From positions 1 through 26,201 of IMG/VR virus record IMGVR_UViG_3300005532_000037: 26,201 nucleotides of DNA. One strand, 5' to 3'. Below, piece by piece: positions 1 through 7,213 of this stretch. Positions within the stretch are counted from its first letter, which is position 1, and each line of letters opens with the position of its first letter. Origin of the DNA: a virus. The notes under the pieces were generated by a model. That model had not been told where the DNA came from and searched no databases. It was given only the letters and a program-made list of their open reading frames with translations. A program made the translations under genes and the position numbers.

Positions 1-2
1 TG

Positions 3-383
3 CTCCAGGGCCTCATGGCGATCCCGGAGCCCTTCATCAAGCTGCTGGCCTTCCTGGCGAAAGTCATCATCAACACCGTGCTGTTGCCCTTCAAGCTCCT
101 GGCCGAAGCCATCAAGTTCATCTCCGAGGGAGTCAAAAGCCTGCTGGGCATCGAGCCCAAGGAAAAGAAGAAGTCCCGCCGCGGCAGCCTGGCTCGGCGC
201 GTTGGCGGATTGACGGGGGTCGGCGAGATCTACAACCAGGTGCAGCAAGCGGCCATCCAGGTCAGTTTCGGCAAGACCGGCACGGATCGGCAGATCGAGT
301 TGTCCGAGCGACAACTGGCCGAACAGCAGAAGACCAACCAGATCCTCGACAGCTCGCCCCCCGTCGTCAAGAAAGGGAGCTAA
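3..383 (+). CDS. C-terminal end of probable tail tape-measure protein (partial)
   Basis: The frame is open to the left edge, so this is probably the end of a longer protein; an internal ATG lies at 15. The visible part begins with a hydrophobic, amphipathic stretch (KLLAFLAKVIINTVLLPF), continues with a basic KEKKKSRR patch, and ends in a Gln/Glu-rich helical tail (ELSERQLAEQQKTNQIL). Tape-measure proteins set tail length and commonly have such hydrophobic and coiled-coil ends. The position immediately before a tail protein and a fibre-like protein fits this. The call rests on composition and position only, since the main body of the protein is outside the window. It could instead be a complete 122-aa membrane-associated virion protein starting at 15. 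Confidence 0.5.
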   Translation, partial: LQGLMAIPEPFIKLLAFLAKVIINTVLLPFKLLAEAIKFISEGVKSLLGIEPKEKKKSRRGSLARRVGGLTGVGEIYNQVQQAAIQVSFGKTGTDRQIELSERQLAEQQKTNQILDSSPPVVKKGS

Positions 384-384
384 C

Positions 385-1488
385 ATGTCCGAATTGGTCG
401 CCGGCGGCTGGCTGCCGGCCGACGAAGCCTTCGGTGGGATCGGCCAAAGCCAGTTGACCACCGCCAGCCGCCCCGGGGCCTTTCAGGCCGGCGGTATCGG
501 CGTGGTCGGCGCCAAGCTGCAAAACCTGCCGTTCTTTGAAGTCCGCAACTACTACCGCGAGCGCTTTGGCCCCGATGGCAGCCAGGAAGTGGTCGTGCGC
601 ATGGCCACACCGTGGAGCCAGCGCAAGAGTTTCGTCGACCAGATGCTGGGCTTTAGTTCGACGATCCGTCTGGGCGGCACCAACCACCTGCTGCGCACGA
701 TTCCCTACCAGTGCCCCGAGCTGGGCTATGAGCACCTCTACGCCAGTGAGTGCAACCTGGTCGAGCCGCAGGGCGTTTTTGCCAACGCCGGCATCGTGCC
801 CAACGATGCCCAGGGCAACCAGTTGAAGGCAGCCAATGGTTTGCCGCTCTTCGTGGACTGGCCGGCCTGGTATTCCGACAAGCCGCTCTGGGGACCGGAC
901 GGCTGCGCCGAGTACGATGTGGTGTTCCGGCCCCGGCCCTACGAGGTGCGCACTGATGGCGATCTGGATAGCCTGACCGCCGGCGAGCTGGAGCGCTATG
1001 TCTACCGCGAGAAGCGGGCCGCGCTTCAAGGTCAGCCCCTGCCCTCCAGTGGGCTCATCTACGTTGATGGTCCTCAGGCTGGTCAGTCTCTACCAGCTAG
1101 TGCTGCTTTCCTGTTCGTCTATACCGAGGAGCTGCTCTATCACTGGTATCAGGTGCCCGACGAGCCTATCGACGCGATCAAGGCTTGCGTTGGCAAGGTC
1201 AACGCCAACCCTTTTGATGGCGCGCGCGGCGCGCCGACCTATCCAGCCGAGACCCTGCTCTGTCAGGCTCCCGTGAAGCGACAGCGCTACCGGCACACGA
1301 CGGGACGCATCTACTGGGACATTACCTATAGCTTTCTCTACCGCCCCAATGGCTGGAATTACTATGTGGCCAGCGATGGCAATTACTACCTCGTGACCAA
1401 TGGCGGCACCGCCGGCGGCGCTCGCGTCTATAAGAGCGCAGACTTTGCCGAGCTCTTCAAGCCGCCGAATCCCGTGGTTTATCAGTGA
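385..1488 (+). CDS. Phage tail/baseplate-type structural protein, family unknown
   Basis: This 367-aa protein starts at an ATG one base after the previous stop, with a good ribosome site (GAAAGGGAG) upstream. It has no signal peptide or membrane segment and is rich in Tyr, Trp, Gly and Pro, as is common in beta-rich virion proteins. Recognisable stretches are a Gly-rich N-terminus, a central YREKRAAL helix near residue 210, and an aromatic C-terminal region (RIYWDITYSFLYRPNGWNYY near 305-325). I do not recognise a named family. Its place between the tape-measure end and the fibre-like gene suggests a distal tail or baseplate component. The gene ends 7 bp inside the end of the convergent gene at 1482-2048. 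Confidence 0.6.
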   Translation: MSELVAGGWLPADEAFGGIGQSQLTTASRPGAFQAGGIGVVGAKLQNLPFFEVRNYYRERFGPDGSQEVVVRMATPWSQRKSFVDQMLGFSSTIRLGGTNHLLRTIPYQCPELGYEHLYASECNLVEPQGVFANAGIVPNDAQGNQLKAANGLPLFVDWPAWYSDKPLWGPDGCAEYDVVFRPRPYEVRTDGDLDSLTAGELERYVYREKRAALQGQPLPSSGLIYVDGPQAGQSLPASAAFLFVYTEELLYHWYQVPDEPIDAIKACVGKVNANPFDGARGAPTYPAETLLCQAPVKRQRYRHTTGRIYWDITYSFLYRPNGWNYYVASDGNYYLVTNGGTAGGARVYKSADFAELFKPPNPVVYQ

Positions 1489-2048
1489 TCGGCCTTCCGG
1501 CCGCAGTGAGGGCAGACAAGGACGTAGGCGAGGTGGCGGTTGGGGCAGGTGCCGCACGATACCAGAAGCCCTCGTCGGCGTGACAACAGGTAAACAGGTA
1601 AGGTGAGCCAGCCCGACAAAAGAAGCGGAAAGTAGAGATCGGTCATAAGCATCGTGCCGGCGACTCCGGCAAGGAGCGGCCAGAGAGCAAGGAAAGAATG
1701 CGGCAGAAAAAAGACGAAGCCCCAAAGCGCCCCGTCGTGGCCACGATCGGAAGAGTCCCGCGCCACCCACACGGCAACCGCACTGGCAGCGAGCACGTCC
1801 GCGATGACCGCTAGCAACTTGGCCACCTGTTTCCATGACGGTCGGAAGGATGAGTCTTCATCAGACTCGACAGGAGTGGAAAGGCGAGGAGATTTGGCCG
1901 GAAGTGGTCGCAGCGGCTGTGGATGGTCCGGCGTGCGGCCTTCAGCCTTGCTGCTGCCCAGGAAGACCATCCCGAGTATTCCAGCGAAGACCAGACCGAC
2001 GATGCAGATAGCGAGAACTCCGAGGGCAATGGCGTTAGGGCGTTCCAC
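1482..2048 (-). CDS. Membrane protein with C-terminal zinc ribbon; candidate moron
   Basis: This 188-aa protein is encoded against the direction of all surrounding tail genes. It starts at GTG (2048) with AAGGAG 8 nt upstream. It has an N-terminal membrane segment (residues about 8-30), then a Pro/Ser-rich linker, then about three more hydrophobic segments (about 78-95, 107-130, 137-157). A C-terminal zinc ribbon follows, with CGTC and CPHC pairs about 13 residues apart. A lone reverse-strand gene inside a late operon, with its own start signals, is the classic pattern of a moron that can be expressed from a prophage to change the host. The actual function is not identifiable. Its 3' end overlaps the convergent tail gene by 7 bp. 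Confidence 0.7.
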   Translation of the reverse strand: MERPNAIALGVLAICIVGLVFAGILGMVFLGSSKAEGRTPDHPQPLRPLPAKSPRLSTPVESDEDSSFRPSWKQVAKLLAVIADVLAASAVAVWVARDSSDRGHDGALWGFVFFLPHSFLALWPLLAGVAGTMLMTDLYFPLLLSGWLTLPVYLLSRRRGLLVSCGTCPNRHLAYVLVCPHCGRKADH

Positions 2049-2120
2049 GACAGGGACTCCTTGGTGAAAGGGATGAAAGTTCCTTGCTCGTAATCAGCCT
2101 GGCCGAAGGAAGCAAGCGAA

Positions 2121-2723
2121 ATGACCCCCGAACCCTTCCACATCCTCGACGCTCGTGGCAAATCTTTCCGCCTAGGCGAGCTGCGAAGACTCCAGGAAGA
2201 AGCAGCCTATGCACGAGCCGTCTTGCCGGTTGGAGCTATCACTCAGTTGCAATCCTCGGTGGGTTTGGTGCAAGGACCTCCCGATATCTCCTCCGGCGGC
2301 AACACGTCCACCTTCGTCGGGGCTTCGTACTACGCGGGCGATGAGTCCATTCCCAACAACTCCTCGACGCCACTGACGTGGTCTGTTCAGTCCTTCGATA
2401 CCTCGGGCTTTGTCACGGCTCCCTCGGCCAACATTGTCATCCCCCAGGACGGGAAATATCTGCTCATCGCTCAGGTAGAATGGGATGGTAACGGTACAGG
2501 ACGACGAAGCATTTTCATCTCCAGCAACATCAATCCTGGGCCTTATCCAACCAGTTATGTGCAACCTTTGCCCGCCACCTATGCCACGATTCAGCAGTGT
2601 TCAGGAATGCTGAGCCTGGTTGCTGGCGAGATCGTGCAGGTGAGCGTCTTGCAGGATACGGGCGGATCGCTGACCGCCATCAATTTCAACACGCTGTTTT
2701 CCATTAGCCTGCTTGGCGACTAG
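2121..2723 (+). CDS. Tail fibre/tip protein with C1q-like jelly-roll domain
   Basis: This 200-aa protein has an N-terminal charged helix (residues about 1-35) and then a beta-rich domain from about residue 60 to the end. Features include FVTAPSANIVIPQDGKYLLI, the aromatic/hydrophobic strand AQVEWDG, a basic RRSIFIS strand and the closing strand NTLFSISLLGD. This spacing resembles the C1q/TNF-like jelly rolls found at phage fibre tips, which trimerise and bind receptors. A GAAGGA ribosome site lies upstream. The assignment rests on strand pattern and location rather than on a diagnostic motif. It would act outside the virion in host recognition. Confidence 0.55.
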   Translation: MTPEPFHILDARGKSFRLGELRRLQEEAAYARAVLPVGAITQLQSSVGLVQGPPDISSGGNTSTFVGASYYAGDESIPNNSSTPLTWSVQSFDTSGFVTAPSANIVIPQDGKYLLIAQVEWDGNGTGRRSIFISSNINPGPYPTSYVQPLPATYATIQQCSGMLSLVAGEIVQVSVLQDTGGSLTAINFNTLFSISLLGD

Positions 2724-2745
2724 TAATAAGCCACCTACTCGGGAT

Positions 2746-2775
2746 TTGTTAGCGCGCAACCGACCTCGGTAGAAT
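2746..2775 (+). promoter_or_regulatory. Candidate sigma70-type promoter before the holin-like gene
   Basis: TTGTTA (2746-2751) and TAGAAT (2770-2775) are separated by 18 bp in the 132-bp gap after the fibre gene. The match is moderate and could be chance. It would drive the holin-like and protease genes. Confidence 0.3.
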
Positions 2776-2855
2776 CGAGCCTGCCTTGAAGGGAATCGCC
2801 CGACAGGGATGCCCGTCCCGCGGAGTTCACTTTCTTGCCACCTACGGAGTCGCTC

Positions 2856-3152
2856 ATGACGCGCTGGCCCTGCGCTGTGCTGAGTCTGTTGGCCGAGCAG
2901 GCGCCGGCGACCGACTTGTTGGGGCCTTACAGCGGCCTCATCCAAATGGGCGGCGGTTTTGTGGCGCTGGCCGTGGTGCTCTGGTTGCACCGCGACTCCA
3001 TCAAGGCCTTTCGCGAAGAACTCACGGCGGAACGCACGGCCAATCTGGCCATTCACGAGCGCATCCTCGACAAGATCGACACCAAGCACGCCGAGGCCCT
3101 GGGGGTCTTGCAACGCATTGAGACGGCCATGGCGGGCCGACGCCCTGCTTAG
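2856..3152 (+). CDS. Small holin-like protein: one membrane segment plus coiled coil
   Basis: The start chosen is the ATG at 2856 because GGAG sits 6 nt upstream; an in-frame ATG at 2835 lacks a ribosome site. The 98-aa product has one hydrophobic segment (GGGFVALAVVLWL, about residues 33-45) followed by a long charged helix (FREELTAERTANLAIHERIL and onwards) with heptad-like spacing. That architecture resembles BhlA/UviB-type holin-like proteins. A location after the fibre gene and before a secreted protease fits lysis or envelope functions. The family was not identified by a diagnostic motif, so the lysis role is inferred. Confidence 0.5.
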   Translation: MTRWPCAVLSLLAEQAPATDLLGPYSGLIQMGGGFVALAVVLWLHRDSIKAFREELTAERTANLAIHERILDKIDTKHAEALGVLQRIETAMAGRRPA

Positions 3153-3160
3153 GAGACCTC

Positions 3161-3313
3161 ATGACCCTACGCTGGACGATACCGTTCTTCCTGCTGGTTG
3201 GTGCGGCGGGTGGGGCTCTGCTGGGCCTCGTGGCGCCTCCGCCAGTCCCCCAACTCGTCGCAGCGAACGAAGTCCAAGTGCCGCTGATCCTGGAGGATTG
3301 CGGCTCGGGCTGA
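3161..3313 (+). CDS. Signal-anchor peptide ORF, in frame with the downstream protease
   Basis: A 50-aa ORF starts at ATG 3161 with AGGAG just upstream. It has a classic signal or anchor segment (residues about 5-25: WTIPFFLLVGAAGGALLGLV) followed by a Pro-rich linker. It ends at a single TGA (3311-3313). The codons after this stop stay open in the same frame and run directly into the trypsin-like protease that otherwise starts at GTG 3377. This ORF is therefore probably the missing secretion signal of the protease. The separation could be a nonsense mutation, a sequencing error or stop-codon readthrough. An independent small membrane protein is the alternative. Confidence 0.5.
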   Translation: MTLRWTIPFFLLVGAAGGALLGLVAPPPVPQLVAANEVQVPLILEDCGSG

Positions 3314-3376
3314 CTGACCCCGCCAGCGCCTCGGTCGGAGGCGCCCAGGGTTCGGGAGAGTCAGGAAAGCCTCGGC

Positions 3377-4735
3377 GTGGCCGATTGTGTGGTCAATGTG
3401 GCCTGCAACACGCGCTATGGCGGCTCGGGCACGAATATCTATTGCGAGGGCTACGGCGTCGTCATCACGGCCGCCCATGTGACCAAGGGCGCCAGCGCGG
3501 CGACCATCACCTTCCGCAACGGCAAGAAGTTCCCTAGCACCATCCTGGCGCAAGAGCCCGACACCGATTTGTCCGCTCTCGAATTTCAGCCCGACGGTCC
3601 CCTGCCGGCGACGGCCGTGGCGGCCGCGCCGCCGCCGCGCGGCAGCCGCGTCTGGAAGATCGGCTATCCCGCGGGTCGTAGCTCGCCGTCGCGGCCGTCG
3701 ATCCTGATCGGCCGGCTGTTGCGTTGCGAGGGCCGGCTCTATGCGGATACCGAGGTGTACTCGGGCGATTCCGGCGGCGGCTGGTTTGATGAGCAGGGCC
3801 GCTTGCTAGGGGCCATCACGGGCTACGAGAATGGCCATCACGCCCAGGCTTTTGGGCCAGGCACGGCCCAGCTCAACCGCTTTGTGGCCGAAGTGTGCCT
3901 ACCCCGGCTACGCCGACGGCGGCCATCCACGCAGCCGAGTTGTCCGCCCAGCCAGCCCAGCCCGCAGGCGCCGCGTCCCACCCCACCGAGTCCAGCTCTG
4001 CCACCTGGCGGCGGGAGTATGCCACCGGCTCCCGCTCCGGACTCGGTGAAGCCCTCCCAGCCCAATGTGCCGCCGGCGGCTCCGCCGGGTAGTGGCCAGC
4101 CAGGTCAGCCGGGAACGGTGCCACCGGGGAGTTTCTCGGCGGAATACGCGATCTTGCTGCAGCGCCTGCAGACGTTGGAAGCCAGCCTCAACCTCAAGAT
4201 CGAGCAGCTTCAGAAAACGCCAGGTCCGGCTGGCCCGGCTGGCCCACGGGGCGAGCAGGGGTCGCCGGGCGAACGTGGGCAGCCGGGACCTGCTGGACCG
4301 GCGGGACCTCCCGGCAAGGACGGCGCCGATGGTGCTGCCGCCCTGGCCTCGGTCGGGGCCCTGTCCCAGCGACTCGATGCCCTGATCGCCAGCCTCCATA
4401 CCCGGATCACAGCCCTGGAAAAGGCTGGCGGCCCCACCGGCCCGCCCGGCCCTCCTGGCAAAGATGGCAAGGACCATACCACGGCAATCGTCCAGCTCCA
4501 GGCCCAGGTCACCGCGCTGGTGGCCGCCGTGCAGATCCTGCAAAAGCAGTCAGCTGGCGGCTCGGTCACGATCGACCAGGAGGCTCTGAAAAAGGCCCTG
4601 GCCGGCACGGGCCTCACGGTCGATGTCGTGGACTGCCACGGCAACATCCTGCAGAGCCAGTTCGTGCAGTTGGGTGGCACGTTGAAACTGGCGTTGGTGC
4701 CCAACAAGCAGCAAGGTAGCTCGCCTTCTCAGTGA
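3377..4735 (+). CDS. Trypsin-like serine protease fused to collagen-like repeats
   Basis: This 452-aa protein is read from GTG 3377, with AGGAAAG about 7 nt upstream. Residues 1-175 form a chymotrypsin/HtrA-type protease domain: His34 in VVITAAHV, Asp64 in PDTDLSALEF and Ser132 in SGDSGGGWF form a recognisable catalytic triad. A Pro-rich linker (about 180-250) follows, then a short coiled coil. Two collagen-like Gly-X-Y tracts come next (about 283-318 and 352-366, rich in GPAGP, GPPGKDG), separated by a second coiled coil. A C-terminal region lies at about 395-452. Collagen-like tracts in phage proteins usually form trimeric stalks. The protein may be a trimeric virion or surface protease. 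Its likely signal peptide lies upstream behind an in-frame TGA. Confidence 0.8.
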   Translation: MADCVVNVACNTRYGGSGTNIYCEGYGVVITAAHVTKGASAATITFRNGKKFPSTILAQEPDTDLSALEFQPDGPLPATAVAAAPPPRGSRVWKIGYPAGRSSPSRPSILIGRLLRCEGRLYADTEVYSGDSGGGWFDEQGRLLGAITGYENGHHAQAFGPGTAQLNRFVAEVCLPRLRRRRPSTQPSCPPSQPSPQAPRPTPPSPALPPGGGSMPPAPAPDSVKPSQPNVPPAAPPGSGQPGQPGTVPPGSFSAEYAILLQRLQTLEASLNLKIEQLQKTPGPAGPAGPRGEQGSPGERGQPGPAGPAGPPGKDGADGAAALASVGALSQRLDALIASLHTRITALEKAGGPTGPPGPPGKDGKDHTTAIVQLQAQVTALVAAVQILQKQSAGGSVTIDQEALKKALAGTGLTVDVVDCHGNILQSQFVQLGGTLKLALVPNKQQGSSPSQ

Positions 4736-4799
4736 GCCCTGTTTGGCAGGGGAAGAGGTTCCCCTGATTTTTCCCTTTTCCAAAGATAGGAGAGCATAC

Positions 4800-5072
4800 A
4801 TGGATCCAACCATCGCCGGGCAGCTCTTGGCTGGCTGGGGCCTTGCCGTACAGCGTCAGAGCGACGAGCAGGCGCTGCGCATTGGCCGTCAGAGCGATGG
4901 CGCGCAGGAAGATAACCGCGTCTTCGGTTACAACCTGACCGCCATGCTCATGCGGGCGGGCGACCCCGGGCAGATCGCGGATTTCAACAGCACCTCGCAT
5001 GTGCCGACTCCCCAACCTTTTGTTGCGCCGAACTGGATTTTGCCGACCGGCACGCTGCCCAAAGCTTCGTAA
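4800..5072 (+). CDS. Small hypothetical phage protein
   Basis: This 90-aa product starts at ATG 4800, chosen because AGGAG lies 7 nt upstream; an earlier in-frame start at 4743 has no such site. It has no membrane segment or cysteines. The first half is Gln/Asp/Arg-rich and probably helical, and the C-terminus is Pro-rich and ends in TLPKAS. I recognise no family. It sits in the same orientation between the protease and a run of small membrane proteins, so it is probably expressed with the late genes. Confidence 0.6.
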   Translation: MDPTIAGQLLAGWGLAVQRQSDEQALRIGRQSDGAQEDNRVFGYNLTAMLMRAGDPGQIADFNSTSHVPTPQPFVAPNWILPTGTLPKAS

Positions 5073-5108
5073 TCCTGTGGGACTCCGCGCCCGAGTCGAG
5101 GTCTTCCT

Positions 5109-5525
5109 ATGACGACCGACGCCACCACGGCCAGCCCAGCCCCTCCTGGGTTGTCTCAGGCCGAGTTGGATGCCTTCACGAGCACCATTCAGACCCAACT
5201 GGATGCGTTTGTGAAGGCATCCAACGACGCCGTAGCCCAGATGGCCGCGGCTTCCGCCGCAGCGCTCAAGAACATGCAACAGATGGCCCAAACGCCGCCG
5301 CCCGTGGCGCCCCCGGCCGCAACCTCTGGAGCAACCCCTGCCGTGCCGACACCTCGTACGCCTACGACGCCGCAACCGGCGGCCCAGCAACAGCCAGGCT
5401 TTACCGTTACTACGGATGGGATGAACCTGCTCGGCATTCTGCAAGCCAATCCCTTGCTGTCGTGTCTCGTGGTGGCCCTGGTCAATGCCTACAAGGCGGC
5501 AACCACAGCAACTCGCCCTCAGTAG
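5109..5525 (+). CDS. Hypothetical protein with Pro/Ala-rich linker and C-terminal hydrophobic segment
   Basis: This 138-aa protein has an N-terminal helical region (residues about 15-60, with SQAELDAFTSTIQTQLDAF and an Ala-rich AAASAAALKNMQQMAQ helix). A Pro/Thr/Ala linker follows (about 62-95), then a hydrophobic C-terminal stretch (NPLLSCLVVALVNAYKAA, about 114-131) that could be a membrane segment. No family is recognised. The layout of helix, linker and hydrophobic segment is similar to the next protein (5576-6091), which suggests related roles in the envelope or virion. Confidence 0.6.
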   Translation: MTTDATTASPAPPGLSQAELDAFTSTIQTQLDAFVKASNDAVAQMAAASAAALKNMQQMAQTPPPVAPPAATSGATPAVPTPRTPTTPQPAAQQQPGFTVTTDGMNLLGILQANPLLSCLVVALVNAYKAATTATRPQ

Positions 5526-5575
5526 CCCCCGGCAGCCGTGCGCGACGCGAGCTGAATATTCTCGGGGGATATGAC

Positions 5576-6091
5576 ATGAGTCCGGGATTAAAGGATCAGG
5601 TGCTCAGCTGGCTCTATACGCTGCACGCCCATGATCAGAACGAAACGCAGGCTCTGCTGCGCAAGGCAACCGCCAAGGGCCTGGGCCTCGACCCGGAGAC
5701 TAACGTGAGCACGTTCCCCGGATCGACTGTCAATATCCTGACGGCGCCGCAGCCGGCGGCGGCCGCCGTGCCTGCACCTGGGCCGGCCCAGACGCCGGCA
5801 GCGGCCGTGACTCCCGCCGGAGCACCGGCGGCCGCGCCGGCGTCGGCTGGCTCCTGCCAGGTGGGCCAACTGATGACGCTGGGCCTGGTCGCCGCGATGC
5901 TGCTGATCGGGACGATACTGGGAGCCGCCGCGATTTCTTGGCTGTCGCGGCCCGCTTCTTTTCCTGGTCAGCCACCCGCACCGCTTATCCTTCCTGCGCC
6001 GGCGCCGCCCCAACCTACCCCCCCCGTTCCGCCGCCTGTCTTCAACGAGAAAGATTGGCGTCTCGTCCTTCCGGATGCACCGCCCAAGTGA
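5576..6091 (+). CDS. Hypothetical membrane protein, single transmembrane segment
   Basis: The start chosen is ATG 5576 because GGGGGA lies about 6 nt upstream; the frame is open further left, but without start signals and overlapping the previous gene. The product is 171 aa. It has an N-terminal helical domain (DQVLSWLYTLHAHDQNETQA), an Ala/Pro-rich linker (about 55-95) and one clear membrane helix (LMTLGLVAAMLLIGTILGAA, about 101-120). A Pro-rich tail ends in LVLPDAPPK. Function is unknown. Its position among small late proteins suggests a lysis or envelope accessory role. Confidence 0.6.
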   Translation: MSPGLKDQVLSWLYTLHAHDQNETQALLRKATAKGLGLDPETNVSTFPGSTVNILTAPQPAAAAVPAPGPAQTPAAAVTPAGAPAAAPASAGSCQVGQLMTLGLVAAMLLIGTILGAAAISWLSRPASFPGQPPAPLILPAPAPPQPTPPVPPPVFNEKDWRLVLPDAPPK

Positions 6092-6103
6092 AAGGAGACC
6101 GTT

Positions 6104-6580
6104 GTGTACCGCTTGTGCCTTGCCCTTTTGTGTCTTTGTGCGGCAAGTCCACCCAGTCGCGCCGACTGTCCCTGCGGCCCGGCCTGCAGCCAAGCGTGCC
6201 CAAAAGCTTGCGACTGCTTGGAGAAAGCCTGCCAGCAAGCCACGGCCCAGAACAAGGCCCTCCTGATCTTCGTGCGCCAGCCGGCCCAGGTAGTCGAAGG
6301 CTGCGTCAGTGTGCGCGTCGAAGTCTACCCCGGCCAGCAGCATCTTCCCGGTGTCATCATGGCCTTACCGGATGGCAAGGGCGGCCTGATCGAGGTCGCC
6401 CGCCGCGACAGTTATCCCACCGTGGAATGGCTGAAGATCCGTGTCCAGGAGCTGCGCAGCCAGTGGTGTAGGCCGGCCGATCTGTGCGGCGGCATCGGCT
6501 ACTTCGGTCCACGGGTGCGCCTCGGTATCTGGTGGAGGCGCCCCCATCGTGGTTGTACCTCACCAGGGCCCTGCCAGTGA
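6104..6580 (+). CDS. Secreted Cys-rich hypothetical protein
   Basis: This 158-aa protein starts at GTG 6104 with AAAGGAG about 7 nt upstream. An N-terminal signal peptide is evident (residues 1-20, LCLALLCLCAASPPSRA). A dense cysteine cluster follows (CPCGPACSQACPKACDCLEKAC begins at about residue 22, seven or more Cys in some 22 residues). The domain from about residue 45 to 115 alternates hydrophobic strands (ALLIFVRQPA, VSVRVEVYPG, GVIMALPDG). The exported location makes disulfides likely. No family is recognised. The stop codon overlaps a possible GTG start of the next gene. Confidence 0.6.
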   Translation: MYRLCLALLCLCAASPPSRADCPCGPACSQACPKACDCLEKACQQATAQNKALLIFVRQPAQVVEGCVSVRVEVYPGQQHLPGVIMALPDGKGGLIEVARRDSYPTVEWLKIRVQELRSQWCRPADLCGGIGYFGPRVRLGIWWRRPHRGCTSPGPCQ

Positions 6581-6831
6581 GCGACCAATCCAGCAGGGAT
6601 GCACAAGTGAAACTCTACCAGGAACCACCCAAGACGCGTGCCGAGTTGCGGCTGAACTACGCCCGCGCCGTGGCCAAGATCCGCCGCCAGCAACTGCAGC
6701 GCTATCGCGAAGCCTACCAGACCAACGACGTGACCCTCGCTGCCGTCGAGGAGGCGGAAATTGCCAAACTGCAAGCTGAGCTGCACGAGGCGATCTGCCA
6801 GCTGGATGTCGAAGAGGAGAGAGACGCATGA
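6577..6831 (+). CDS. Small coiled-coil protein
   Basis: The start chosen is GTG 6577, which overlaps the previous stop (GTGA); GTG 6607 with AGGG upstream is an alternative. The 84-aa product is almost wholly charged helix: residues about 22-80 (TRAELRLNYARAVAKIRRQQ and EAEIAKLQAELHEAICQ) have coiled-coil spacing. It overlaps the next ORF by four bases (ATGA), so the small genes are translationally coupled. Function is unknown. Pairing with the following tiny membrane protein hints at a spanin- or holin-regulator-like role, but this is speculative. Confidence 0.55.
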   Translation: MSDQSSRDAQVKLYQEPPKTRAELRLNYARAVAKIRRQQLQRYREAYQTNDVTLAAVEEAEIAKLQAELHEAICQLDVEEERDA

Positions 6832-6950
6832 GCAGTGTTCGGGCGCGGGCCCCGCTGGGGTGTCTGCTGTTGAGTGTGTTTGTCTCGGGTTGCGTCTTCG
6901 CCCTGGCGCTCATCGCGGCCGCCTGCTTGATCGTCGCTCACCTGCTCTAG
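6828..6950 (+). CDS. Tiny single-pass membrane protein
   Basis: A 40-aa ORF begins at ATG 6828, overlapping the upstream stop (ATGA), with AGGAG 9 nt before the start. Nearly all of it is hydrophobic (CLLLSVFVSGCVFALALIAA and onwards to HLL), with a short basic N-terminus (VRARA). It may be a lipoprotein-like or holin-like peptide; SGC resembles a degenerate lipobox. The good ribosome site and coupling support translation. Confidence 0.5.
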   Translation: MSSVRARAPLGCLLLSVFVSGCVFALALIAAACLIVAHLL

Positions 6951-6959
6951 GGAGAGAGC

Positions 6960-7106
6960 ATGAAACGCACGTTCCAACGTTGGCTGTGCCGCCTCTTTCA
7001 TCGCTTCTGGTACTGGCAGGGCCCCTGGGAGGAGGACGGAGCCGGCGGCCGGGGCCGCCTGGTCCATTGTCCCTTGTGTCGCTCAATTTTCTCCCAGTTC
7101 AAGTGA
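6960..7106 (+). CDS. Tiny basic protein with CxxC motif
   Basis: This 48-aa ORF starts at ATG 6960 with GGAG 5 nt upstream, 9 bp after the previous stop. It has a basic, aromatic N-terminus (KRTFQRWLCRLFHRFWYWQ) and a CPLC pair near the C-terminus. Only one CxxC pair is visible, so metal binding would need a dimer or the earlier cysteine. Function is unknown. Confidence 0.45.
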   Translation: MKRTFQRWLCRLFHRFWYWQGPWEEDGAGGRGRLVHCPLCRSIFSQFK

Positions 7107-7126
7107 GTGCGGAGTACCGCGTTCGG

Positions 7127-7168
7127 ATCCTGATTCCTGAGCCCTGACTCCTGAATCCTGAGCCCTGA
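7127..7168. repeat. Short tandem repeat of TCCTGA/CCCTGA units
   Basis: About 42 bp between genes consist of TCCTGA/CCCTGA-type units. They include two copies of the 14-mer core TCCTGAGCCCTGA (at about 7135 and 7156) 21 bp apart. No hairpin is obvious. The rest of 7107-7213 holds only C-rich sequence and the ribosome site for the next gene. Confidence 0.55.
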
Positions 7169-7213
7169 CCGCCCTCTACCCACCGCCCTCTGGACGCCCT
7201 GGAAGAGACAACG

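Noticed and set aside
4614-5444. 276-codon reverse-strand frame across the protease end and next genes
   Set aside because: It is Arg/Gly-rich low-complexity sequence, antisense to genes with good start signals.
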